The notes beneath the pieces were generated by a model. It made no database searches and had not been told where the DNA came from. It worked only from the letters and a program-made list of their open reading frames with translations. A program made the translations under genes and the position numbers. 64,000 bases of DNA from Ianthella basta (lineage: Eukaryota; Porifera; Demospongiae; Verongiida; Ianthellidae), in the NCBI GenBank assembly GCA_964019415.1, contig OZ025885.1, positions 3,187,351-3,251,350 of the forward strand. Reading direction: 5' to 3'. Positions 47,815 through 58,522 of this stretch are shown in pieces; the first letter of the stretch is position 1; every line of letters starts with the position of its first letter.

Positions 47815-50800
47815 ATGCTGCCTATCTCCAAGATCCTCCCTCCTTGGAAGTCCTCTGTAGACTAGTGGTGCCCAGGGTGTCTTCCCGGTGGGACTATGTT
47901 GGACTTCAGCTGGGGATGTCTCCTGAACGTTTAGATGTGATTGAAGGTGAGCACAAAAGGAAAGACGACTGCTGCACCGCCATGTTCAAAGAGTGGTTGC
48001 GAGGTGCTCCTGGCACAAGGAACAAGAAGCGCTCGTGGGAGTCGGTCCTGTGTGCAGTGGAGACAGGGCATGGCACAACTGCAGAGAAGGAAATAAGGAA
48101 GGGACTGTGGGAGGTTGTGGCACAGCCTGACTACCAAGCTGCTGCCCTTAGTGACAAGGTGAGGGCTGTGTTCTTGGATGTGTGTATCTGTAGTTGTATA
48201 GTCTATATTGGATGCTACGTGTGCTGATGAATATGATGGCATATAATTATAGTCTTTTTATATCATGAAATAGGATGCCCACTATAGCTAGATGTGCCTA
48301 TTATTGTGTTGCTTGCTGACTGGAGTGGTGTGGTTTCCAATCTTTAGGCTTCCCCAGTGAGGGCCTTACAGTGTTACTTTCAAAGTAGTGTAGATTGTAT
48401 GTTGTTGATGGTATGGGTGAATTGAGGCCAGTTTACTCACCAGTATATAGCACGGCTCACGTCTTTCTGTGCCACTGCATACTAGTAACTAAACTCTAAA
48501 TCACAACAATTATATGCTGTCATATACAATTATCTATTTACTTCCTTTGTGCAATGCGTCAGGAAGTCCCTCCTCCCTCCTGCCCACAGCTCACATTATC
48601 AGATGCTGCCCTCCTCAAGGAGCAGGCCTATAGTGAGTATAGAGAATTCACACTGGGAGACGGGCCAAATGATTCCTACGTGAAACTAGCAGTACTCAAG
48701 AGGCCACCCTCGGCTAGGCCAGAAGATGTTGCAGTTGAAATGCATGCAATGGAACACTTCAAAAACTGTGGCAGTAGGTTAGCAGAAGAGAATGCGACAC
48801 ACATAACACCCGTTGACTTTCTCAAGAAGGGAAGTGAGCGTGTACGAGTGGTGTATGGTCAGGCTGGGTCTGGGAAGACCACTCTGCTGAAACACATGTG
48901 CAAGGCACTTTCTCGTGGTGATGTCGACAGTGAATTTGATCTGGTTCTGTACTTCCCACTGCGAGAGGCATCTGTGTCCAGTGCAGGTGACCTCCAGAGC
49001 CTTCTAAAGTATTACCTGCGAGATGAGGATGAGGTCAGACAGTCTGTGAAGGAGTTCAATAGGAGCAAAGGCAGGGGCCTCCTCCTGGTGTTGGACGGAG
49101 CTGATGAAGTGAAGGACCTGCTGGAGCTGTCCTCTGGATCCATTGTTCAGAGCATTCTCGAACGCCGCGATCTTCCTGAAGCCCACATAATCATCTCCTC
49201 ACGTCCCGGTGCCTGTCCCTCTCTACAGGACCACAAATATAAAGCTGTGTTCTATGAAATTCAAGGGTTTAATCGTGACAACATCACCTCGTACGTAAGA
49301 ACATTCTTTAAGGCCAACCCTCCTGCTGCTGACAGCATGCTGTCACAGCTACGGCACAAACGTCCTGACTTGCTTGGTGGGATGTACATCCCCATGAACT
49401 GCTTCATTCTCTGCTCAATCTTTGATGTGAAATCCTCCTCCTTCCCTCCCACAATGACTGCCTGCTACCAGGCCTTTGTGCGCCAGATAATTTGCCGAGA
49501 ATGCCGAGAGAAAGAAAAAATGTTGTATTTAGACCCTCTGCTAAGGTATGCTCTTCTGCCTGGCAACATCCGCTTTCTTCTGGCATCTTTGGGTGCACTC
49601 TCTTTCAAAGGTCTCTGTGAGAGTCCCCCTGTGTTCATTTTTGATGAGCTGTCCATTCGCTCCACATTCCCACAAGAGCTCCTCCCCCTTGGTGCCCCCA
49701 TTGACGAGTATCTCTTTAAAGGCCTTCTTCATTTGCATGCCAGCAAAAGAGGGTTTGAATCGCTGCATTCCTTTTCCTTCCCCCATGGCACCCAGCAAGA
49801 GTTCTTTGGAGCTCTCTATTTGAGTCAGCTGGAGGAAGTTGAGCAGGCTCAGTTTTGGAAAAAGAATCTCTTCAATGTTTCCTTTTCTGTTGTCCTTCGA
49901 TTCTTTGCTGGTCTGACTGGCCTCAGCAATCCCCAGATGGCCGAGCAGATCTGTTGCACACTCAGTGGAGCAGCAGAGGATGGCAGCCATTCACGGTTGA
50001 TGGGTGTGTGTAGCCGTGATGACCCTCGCCTTCTCTTCCTCTTCCATGCACTCTACGAGTCGCAGAACACCAAATTAACTAAACGATTCATGCAAAATAT
50101 CCCATCTTCACTAAAGTTCGACCTCTATCTCTCAGCCTTTGACACATTGTCAATTGCGTACTGCCTCAGTCAATGCTCCCACCTGAGGCAACTCCATCTG
50201 GAGCCAATCACCTGTATCTTTTTATCTGTTCAATGCCTTTCACATTTAAAGGCAGTGCTCCAAGCTAACTTACACTGTCAACTTTACTTTGGAGGTAGCC
50301 TACGCCTCTCTTGTGATGCCTTCTCAGCTGATGGTGAGTCTGTGCAGTACTGTATATGTGTGTAATTCTGTACACATTGTGCTTGCTGACTGCTGTAATG
50401 TGTGGTGTAGTGTGTTTGTAGTAAGTGTTCATTTGTACTGATGTCTCTTACAACGTGAATACAATAGATGTCTGTCAATAGTCAAATATGACCTTTATAT
50501 CTATTGCATAAGTGCTAACCCTCGGCGCATGCACCGAGGGTTAGCAGTAGTTGTGCCTCTTCGCAAAGCTACAGAATTTGCTTCAAAGCTACTAGCGCAT
50601 GGGACAGCCATTTTGGTTGCCTTGGCTAGCGCATGAGCGTGTTCTAATCACGTGACATTGCTCTTGACCGCGCGATGCCCACTTTGCCATTGTGTTTGCG
50701 CGTAGCTACGTATATAGCGCATGTGCATATGGTCATCTCTGATGGTTACTCTGGACCAAGTGTTATTTTTTGCATGAAGGAAGGTGTGTTTTTTGGCCTG

Positions 50801-53800
50801 AAGGAAGGTATGTCCTCAGAGCAGTAGCCACTCCATTGAGTGAGGTATTTCATGCCTTGCAGAACCTGTTTCATTCTTCCCCCAATTTCTGCTTGGTCCT
50901 ATACTTTCAAAACTTCGATTTTCATATTCACATTCTGGACGTCATCAACTAGGATCTCCAGTGATGAAAGTGTTACAGTTTTGGATGCAATTACAATACC
51001 AGCCTTCAATGATGTTACATCCAACTTGAGGTGTTGGCTGCTCTAAATATTTGCCATGATGTCGTAATTGCTAGATTGCCGCACACTGACTGATTACCAC
51101 CTCTAAAAATAGCATAGTGTACCATGATGTAATAATTGCTCATTGCAGAGTCAGCACTGTTGCCTTAATGCAAGTCTGAAAATAGTAGCTATAGTTTACT
51201 ACGGTGTAATAACAATTGCTAGCATTCTCCCATGGAGTACTTTTGACTTACTACTAGCTCTTAATATAGAATCATACATTCTAATTAACATTTTGATTTG
51301 GAATAGCTTATTAGGCCAAGGGTTTAGCCTTATACTGCCTTCATTGAATAGTGTTTGATTTAATGATGCTATGAATTGCAATAATTTTATTCAATTTGTT
51401 GTTCTGTCTACAACTGTCAACTATCAGATGCCCAGACGCTGTCTCAAGTAGCTGTGTCATTGGAGACGTTCGACGTGAGTGTATCCCACACAGACTGTGT
51501 GGCACTCTCCACTGTTTGCAGCCTCCCTGGAGTGAAGTGGTTGAATGTCACTGTCCATAGTGATGTGAAGGCAAGTACATGATTGTTTTGTACAGCAATG
51601 GCATTCTGCCTACACATACAGTACACACTACTAGTGCTGTGTGATACTATCAATAGTGCTATTATTGCTATAATACAAAACTATTGCAATACGATAGTGA
51701 GTGTCCTCCTATCATGCTAGTATCGTATTAGTTAGCAAAGCAGGATATTGAGCTCTTACTTGTGGACAAGTGAATGAGCAAATTAGTTTTCATTTTGTTC
51801 CAATAGTGTGTCAGTTTAGAGCTTTTTTGGTGAAGCTTGGCAGAATCCTTGTTGACTGCCATGTTGTACCTCAGCCTCTAGGTGTAAATATGGATTGAAA
51901 TTGGTGAGTGAATTAATGAAGAGGTTATAGCCCGTAAAGCTATTCAAATTAAATGAAAGTGAATGGACTGTGAGTGTGCAATTCAACTAAAATACATCAC
52001 TATAAAACTATTTTCCTCCCACTGTAGCATAGCATCACAGTGTACGACTTTGTGCTTTGGTGACTTGTTATTGTATTGAATTTGCAATTCAATCCATAGT
52101 AGTAGGCATAGTAGGCATTGAATTTGCAATTCAATCCCTGTTGCCATTAGTGCAGTGGAAGACCATCATGAATAAATGGTAATGAGTTTAACAACTCATT
52201 TGTCACATTTCTTCAACTTGCTACATTGTATGCCAGGCATCAGCTATAGTGATAGAGTCCAATATTGTGAATATTATACACTAGCAACAATCGTGATGGT
52301 AAAAGGCACTATTAACCATCACTGCCCTACACACACATGCACATATCAGTGTCTACTTCACTGCCCGCACTCTCAATAGTTTGTACACATTTCCCAAGTT
52401 CTTCCTACTACCACTACATTATTACTGTTATCAAAGTGTCTGTAGCATACCAGTAATGTTGTGCATGCCAATAATTGCTGTCTTCAAAGTACGCTTTGTC
52501 TATGGTTATGATTAGTGTTGACCTTTGGGTATGTGTTATTACACAACAATTGCCCATGCATACATACTCTAAACACATTGTACTATTATGATTGAACATC
52601 ATATTCTGTCAATGGTCCATCATTATTGCGAGAGATCATTACCTCACCATCAAAGGGAATGTGTAATGGTGTCACAGTCCGCTCTGGTCACACACATGTA
52701 CATGCATATACATATGCTCACACATGTCTCGCACATCCATTCGCACATGTGTACAGTACATACCTCCTGTGTCATACCCACACTCTGCAGTACTGATGTT
52801 CTGAAGATTTTTGTTCCCTTCTTCCAGGATGGCAGTGGATGGCAGCATGTGGAGACTAGTCTATCAGAAAACAAGCATTTGAACACACTGTGGCTTGATG
52901 GATGTGATGCCTTCATTGTCAGCATGCTGAGGGCACTCGCCATGGGCAGGAACACCTCCATACAGGACCTCTGTCTTTACAGTGAGTCATTGTACTATGT
53001 CACTTCTCATGACACACTCATTTAGTGTGTATGATGTGGCAGTAAACTCTGTCCCCATCATTTCCATCCTTGGTAGTGCCCCACACACTTCCCTTTATGT
53101 TGTATGTTCCTGTGTGGGTCCAGTGACAAATACAGACTTTTTTTTTAATTGCTTGTCCACACCGTGCACCTATATCCGGGAAATGTTCGCACGATATTAT
53201 ACAGATTCATACACATACTTACAGTATAATTGCAAAATCTAGTGTTGACATAGATTGCGAGCTAGAGATTTTATACAGCAATACTGCTTATGTTTGTGTA
53301 TATAATACCATGATTTCGTCCGGTACCCAGTGCCTGGTGTGGACAACCAACCCGAAAACGTCTGTATAACATTTTGAAAGTGATCAGACAGTGTGTCAGA
53401 CCATTTCCAAGAATGGTCAGACATGGTCTGACAATTGTTTTCAGCTTGATCAGCAATTAATAATCATTCAGATGCACATGTATACTGGCTTTAAACAAAA
53501 TGTCATGCAGTGATAAATGAATATGTGAAGTTAGCAGTGTGGTTTCAGAAGAAAATACAAATTGAAACAAGTAGGTTCTGCTAGTAAGTCTCAGACTCTG
53601 ACTCATCCCCGCTCCCCGATTCATCAAACCACTCATCCCACAACTCAAGTGTTAAACGCTCCTCCTCTTGTTCTTCTTGTATGGGCTCGGGATCAGATGC
53701 TTCTGGGATTCGTGGCTGATACTTCTTCCTGGGTTATTGATGAACTCTCCTGGTAGTGCTGCTGTCTGACCACCAAAGTTTAATCACATTATCTGGGCAG

Positions 53801-56372
53801 AAAGAGCTCAAGGGTGGACCTTCAACAAAGATCTCAGGAAGGTCACTCAGAGTGTCACCCTGCAAATTTGTCCGGTAGTCTTCAAAGCCTTCAAAGCAGA
53901 GAAAATCTGCTCAACTCTGCCATTGGAGAACGGCAAACTGAATGAGAGTTCACACAGGCTGATGATGTTGGACCAGTTTTGGGCATTGGGACAGGAGTAC
54001 AGCTTGTACCAGACTTTCTGGTAATTGGTACTGTTGCTCGTCCGCTGGTTCTCTGAACCAGTCACCCAAGCTGCCGAATAGTTCTTCATAGAACAGATCC
54101 TGCTCTGGTATTCCCTGCAGGTTGAACACCATAGGTGTGCCACGAGAGTCTTGTCCCGCTTGTCCTTGTCACACCGCAGCCACATCAACGTGTGGTGCTC
54201 GCAATCATAATTCCGTTGCCATTTTTCAAAGGTCACAACGGTGACCTGGCGCTTACTCTTCTTCTCCGGTGCTGTCTCATTAGAGTCCGTCCCAGCATCT
54301 GGCGCTGTTCATTCCTAGAGCTTGTCCCAGCCCAAGTAAGAAGCGACTGCTCCGACCGTTCACAAGCCGGAGGACACTTTTAACCGGCCATTTTGCTGAC
54401 AGCTGTACGAAATGGGTGGTCAGTGTTTCGACCAGCCATTTTGTCAGACAGCTATACGAAATGGTCGGTCACGTGCTGCATACGGCCAGATTTTGTCCGT
54501 TGACCAACCATTATATTTGTCTATGGGGTCAGTCCTTAGACTCCTAGTCCAGTACATGTACAGATACATGTGATCTTTTCAAGTTGTAGGTCCATGCAAC
54601 ATGTTATGCTATCCAGTCCACTGTATGTACAAAGGGAGCTCTTCTGTATCCCTTCACTAGATGTGTGGATCGTGTTTGGGATGTTGTGTGCTACATGCAT
54701 GGCTTGTTGTAGATGTGTTATGATGATGACATCCTTTTGTCATTCACTGCAGGGAGTAAACCTCTCCCTGATGATGGTGTTGGTGCACTTGGCACTTGTG
54801 TGGCTGCCATGGCTCAGCTGTGTAAACTCGTGATTTCTCACCTTCCTTTGCCAGTTCTCAAAGCACTGGCAGAGAGGAAAGAGCCACTGGAGTACCTTGA
54901 TGTGCGGTCTCTTCCTGGTGTGAATTGGGTAAGTAGCTATGTGTTCTGCCAATGTGCACACAATACTGTACTATTAGTAGCTGTGTGTTCTGTAGGTTGG
55001 TTGGTTAGTTCAGACTATTGCCCATGTGTGTGTGTGTATGTGTGTATGTTTGTCGGAGAGATGATTGTATGTGTTTCATGTCACAAATGCCATCATGTTC
55101 ATACATGTGACCGCATGTGGGACATGTCCGCTGCTAGCTCAATTTGTTTATTTTAGCGTGAACCGTGCGGTTTCATCACATTCTTCAGCGTTACCATGGT
55201 TACGCATGTGACAGCATGTGATGTGTGCGTGATTCGCAAGACGAATTGTACAACAATGCGGAAATCGAAGCACAAATCTGCTTCAATTGCGAAGCTAGTC
55301 ATTCCTGCTGGCAGCTAGACATTTACGCATGGCTTTAATACGGTTACGCTGTCATTCTCCAAAGCTCCACTCCAAGTGTTACGACATTTTAGCAGGGTGT
55401 CACAGGGAAGTCATGTGACAATGGCTGCTCGTGAAGCTGGCAACGAGTCTTCTCAGCAAATCTTCGTGTGGCAAGTGAGCTTGTGGCACTGATGCACGAC
55501 GAAGGTTGATTGCGAAAGGCAAGAAAAAGATCTAACTTTTCCATGTGAGCGCTTTTGATCAGGTGCTTCTGTGAAGAGTTATAAGGTGCGCAACTTTTGG
55601 GGGGTGAGAGAGAAGTTACGTTTATCGATGTAACTTTGCAGCGGATTTAGTTAGGAAAAGCGCTCACATGGAAAAGTTAGAGTGATTGATTGCCTATTGG
55701 CCCATACCCTCAGTTTCTAATTCAGCCTCTTTCTCACTTGCCACAACGACGATTAGTGCTATTTTATCGTAGTCACTGACGGCGCTATATCTCGGAATAG
55801 AGAACGATTATTCACTATTTGTAAGCACACGTTTGTAGTACAAGGATAGGGGTTCAGATTGATGCCAAGTTTGCACAATTCGGGCCCAATCTGGCAGAGA
55901 AGGGAAGAGAATACAGAAGGTCAAAATTGGCCCGCACGGAAGCCATATGTTTACATATGGACATGTCCCACATGCGACAATGATGTACATGTGCCATGCA
56001 ATATATTGTGAATACTGTCACATGCACATTTATGTACTACACTGGTAATACTGTGGACAAGCTACACTGGTAAAGGAGTCCTGTGTGTTGTGGTGTGATT
56101 TGTTTCTTCCATGCTCTCTCCTTATCCAGGATGGCTTGAGTGAAGATCAGTGGAAGGAGGTAGAAGAAGGTGCTGCCAGTGCTAAAGTGAGGAAGGTGCG
56201 GCTGTCATTTGATGACAGCTCACTACAAAGGTCCAGAGCTGTTCAATCCATTAGTAGTGGATTGGCCAAGAACAACTTCATCAGACATGCTGTACTATTC
56301 CATGTTCCTAAAGAGCTGGAAGAGTCAGTGAAGCAGACACTGAAGACTGTGACATATGTGTATGTGGACTGA
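47815..56372 (+). CDS. NOD-like receptor: Death-NACHT-LRR
   Basis: Exons 47815-48158, 48563-50333, 51428-51570, 52828-52981, 54753-54928, 56130-56372 give about 942 residues; the 5' end is unresolved. The first exon has a Death-fold domain (LCRLVVPRVSSRWDYVGLQL, GLWEVVAQPDY). The single 1.77-kb exon holds the NACHT ATPase: Walker A GQAGSGKTTLL near 48857, Walker B LLLVLDGADE near 49080, sensor-like IIISSRPG. Leucine-rich repeat-like sequence follows (LRQLHLEP, LNTLWLDGC, LEYLDVRSLPG). This is the layout of animal cytosolic innate immune receptors that oligomerise on ligand sensing and recruit Death adaptors. The intron after 51570 has a GC donor (AAG|GCAAGT). Identity as an NLR is firm; the number of LRRs is uncertain. 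Confidence 0.9.
50514..50545. repeat. Perfect hairpin GCTAACCCTCGG
   Basis: GCTAACCCTCGG and its inverse CCGAGGGTTAGC enclose CGCATGCA. Several GCGCATG words follow to 50730, suggesting a small repeat element in the NLR intron. Confidence 0.5.
53570..54310 (-). pseudogene. hAT/ZNF862-like fragment with internal deletion
   Basis: On the minus strand, KRQVTVVTFEKWQRNYDCEH and LWCSTCREYQSRICSMKNYS look like the zinc-finger N-terminus of ZNF862-like proteins. After TSN it jumps to LPFSNGRVEQIFSALKALK, the hAT dimerisation region. A frameshift follows (RTNLQGDTLSDLPEIFVEGP lies in another frame) and a stop interrupts the tail. It is transposon-derived, internally deleted and dead, and lies in the NLR intron, antisense to the gene. 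Confidence 0.65.
55112..55976. mobile_element. ~865-bp element with nested inverted repeats
   Basis: Ends 55112-55129 (CGCATGTGGGACATGTCC) and 55959-55976 are perfect inverted copies. Inside are two more pairs: GTGGCAAGTGAG at 55468 with its inverse at 55733, and a perfect 25-bp pair 55532-55556/55656-55680. No transposase frame is visible. It is probably a non-autonomous foldback DNA element in the last NLR intron. Confidence 0.6.
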
Positions 56373-56559
56373 TCAGTACTATTCATGTAATTCTGTATAT
56401 GTACAGTATATGTTACGTATGTTATTTGGTGTTTTGTGATTATTAACTTAAAACTACTATGTCATACCTATTTACTGTATATACTGTGTTTAAGTGTATG
56501 CCTTAATTGATCTTTGTATAATTACAATTTCAATAATTGTCAATGATACTTTAGTGGGC

Positions 56560-56565
56560 AATAAA
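56560..56565 (+). terminator. Poly(A) signal AATAAA of NLR gene
   Basis: Canonical AATAAA 188 bp after the NLR stop. The rest of 56600-57420 is AT-rich and shows no gene. Confidence 0.5.
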
Positions 56566-57427
56566 TACATATTAATGAGATATAGATCTGGATTTCGTTT
56601 TCATGCAATAGTCATGTGAAATCAAGCACAATTAAATGAAGAGATTGTAATACAACATGACTAAAACAGAGCTAGTACAAATTAATAGCATAATTAAATA
56701 ATTATTGCTTTAAATTATACATTAATTATGGATAGCTAGTCACATGCTATGACATACTATACATTACTACCATATAGCGGGTACATTTCAATTCACGAGG
56801 TTCAATATTCATATAATTATGTGCACTACTTTCACAATTTGACCACCATGAAGCGCAGTGATATATTCATTTAAGTGCTATAATTGTATGTTACAGTTCT
56901 GTGCCCGAACATTCCATTTTTAATGCAACTAAGTAGTTGGTCTCCCAAGTAGTTCTTTGGAGGTTGAAAATAAAGAAATTTATCAAAACCGCGAAATGTT
57001 TGGTTTTGAACAAAATTGCAAAATAAAATTCCTTCCACAAAATTTTCCCACTATGCATTAATACTACTACAACTTATTATGCATGGCATACCTCAACTCC
57101 ATGCACCAGCACATGACATTTGAGCATTCTGTGTGTACATTGTTCAATTTCATGACAAGCACACTTCACTGAATTTATAATTAATTGAAACAATTAAGTA
57201 TTATTATACTTGAAAGTATTATTACAACAATTGAATAATAATCTTAACAAAATATGAGCTGTAGAGAAGAGTGTTCAGATAAACGTCTTTCAAAGAGAAC
57301 TCTCTAACAGTGCTCCTGCTATTGGGGACCTTCAAGCCCTGCACAGACAGAACAGGAGACAAGAGGACAATATCACACTCCCCACAGCCCCTCCCATTTA
57401 CAGACCACTGGTCCTCTGCTAGTTAAG

Positions 57428-57436
57428 GTGTGTGTG

Positions 57437-57514
<78 letters not shown>

Positions 57515-57528
57515 TGTGTGTGTGTGTG

Positions 57529-57614
<86 letters not shown>
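57428..57614. repeat. (GT)n microsatellite, about 185 bp
   Basis: GT run with a few point changes, directly past the stop codon of the small minus-strand gene at 57646, so it may be transcribed as CA in its 3' UTR. Confidence 0.97.
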
Positions 57615-57620
<6 letters not shown>

Positions 57621-57645
57621 CATGTGTGCATACATGTGTGTGGAT

Positions 57646-58020
57646 TCACTTCCTAGCTTGAGCAATCCTCCTCAGCAACCTGTTCCCAGCAATGAAGGCT
57701 GGTACACCCAACAGAGCAAGGTACTTCAGGGTCTGGAACATGTTCTGGAGAGAAGTGGAGGGGATGGAGGGAGGGACGGAGTAGAGCAGAGGATGACCAC
57801 AATGAGAAGAGAAGTGACAATGGAAGTGAACATGTGAACACTGCAGTAGAACAGCCACCCAAACAGTACTCACCAGCTGTGACCATAAGCAGTAGTACAG
57901 ACCAAAAATGGCTGAAGGGGAAAGAACAAGCCGACCATCAAGAAATTTCACAGCAGTAAAAGTGTTGACAACACAACACACCAACAAGACCCAGTTGGAA
58001 GACAAGAGCCCATAGGCCAT
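57646..58020 (-). CDS. Small 81-residue membrane protein, two exons
   Basis: Exons 58020-57874 (49 codons) and 57744-57646 (32 codons plus stop), joined in phase 0 with GT-AG. The protein starts MAYGLLSSNWVLLVCCVVNT and ends in a basic tail, RLLRRIAQARK. It has two or three hydrophobic segments (around residues 8-22, 33-47 and 54-67) and no obvious cleavable signal. I do not recognise the family. Acting as a small ER or other endomembrane protein is only a guess from size and topology. The start is the first ATG in frame; an upstream exon could exist. Confidence 0.6.
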   Translation of the reverse strand: MAYGLLSSNWVLLVCCVVNTFTAVKFLDGRLVLSPSAIFGLYYCLWSQLVSTVWVAVLLQCSHVHFHCHFSSHCGHPLLYSVPPSIPSTSLQNMFQTLKYLALLGVPAFIAGNRLLRRIAQARK

Positions 58021-58304
58021 TACTGGTCACATTGGGCACGTTTCTTCCCATACCCAACCACCGAATGAAGAGTAAGGATAAGTAATGTGGGATAGCAGTA
58101 TTCACAGGGGGTATATATGGACCTATACTAATTGTAGGGTCATGCAGACTCACCACCACTAGCTAGCAGGAGTGCTTAGTCTCTTAAAAACTGTTCACAT
58201 GAATGGTATGTTGTGTACTGCATGGTTGGAGTGAACATCACTCTGCAAATGGTGGCAGTGGCACACCAATTTTGGGTGTGATCATCACTCCCTATTGTAA
58301 CAGT

Positions 58305-58380
58305 GCAGCCACCTCTCTAAAGATCAGTTAGAACCGGCCCACAGGTACGTGGCTGTCTTAGACATGCAGGTTCCACTGTA
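58305..58380. mobile_element. pogo-like MITE remnant
   Basis: CAGTGCAGCCACCTCTCTAA and GTGGCTGTCTTAGACATGCA, ending AGGTTCCACTGTAA, match the family of 13115 and 28560. Confidence 0.5.
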
Positions 58381-58522
58381 ACATAGTAAAATATAGGTGC
58401 AATAAAGAGATTGCAATATTTTTCATAGAGTACATAGCACTAAGTTGAAAGAAACAATGTTGCATTTGTAATTAGGTACAACAAATCAAAACATTGCACA
58501 CTACTATATATTGCTGCACACA

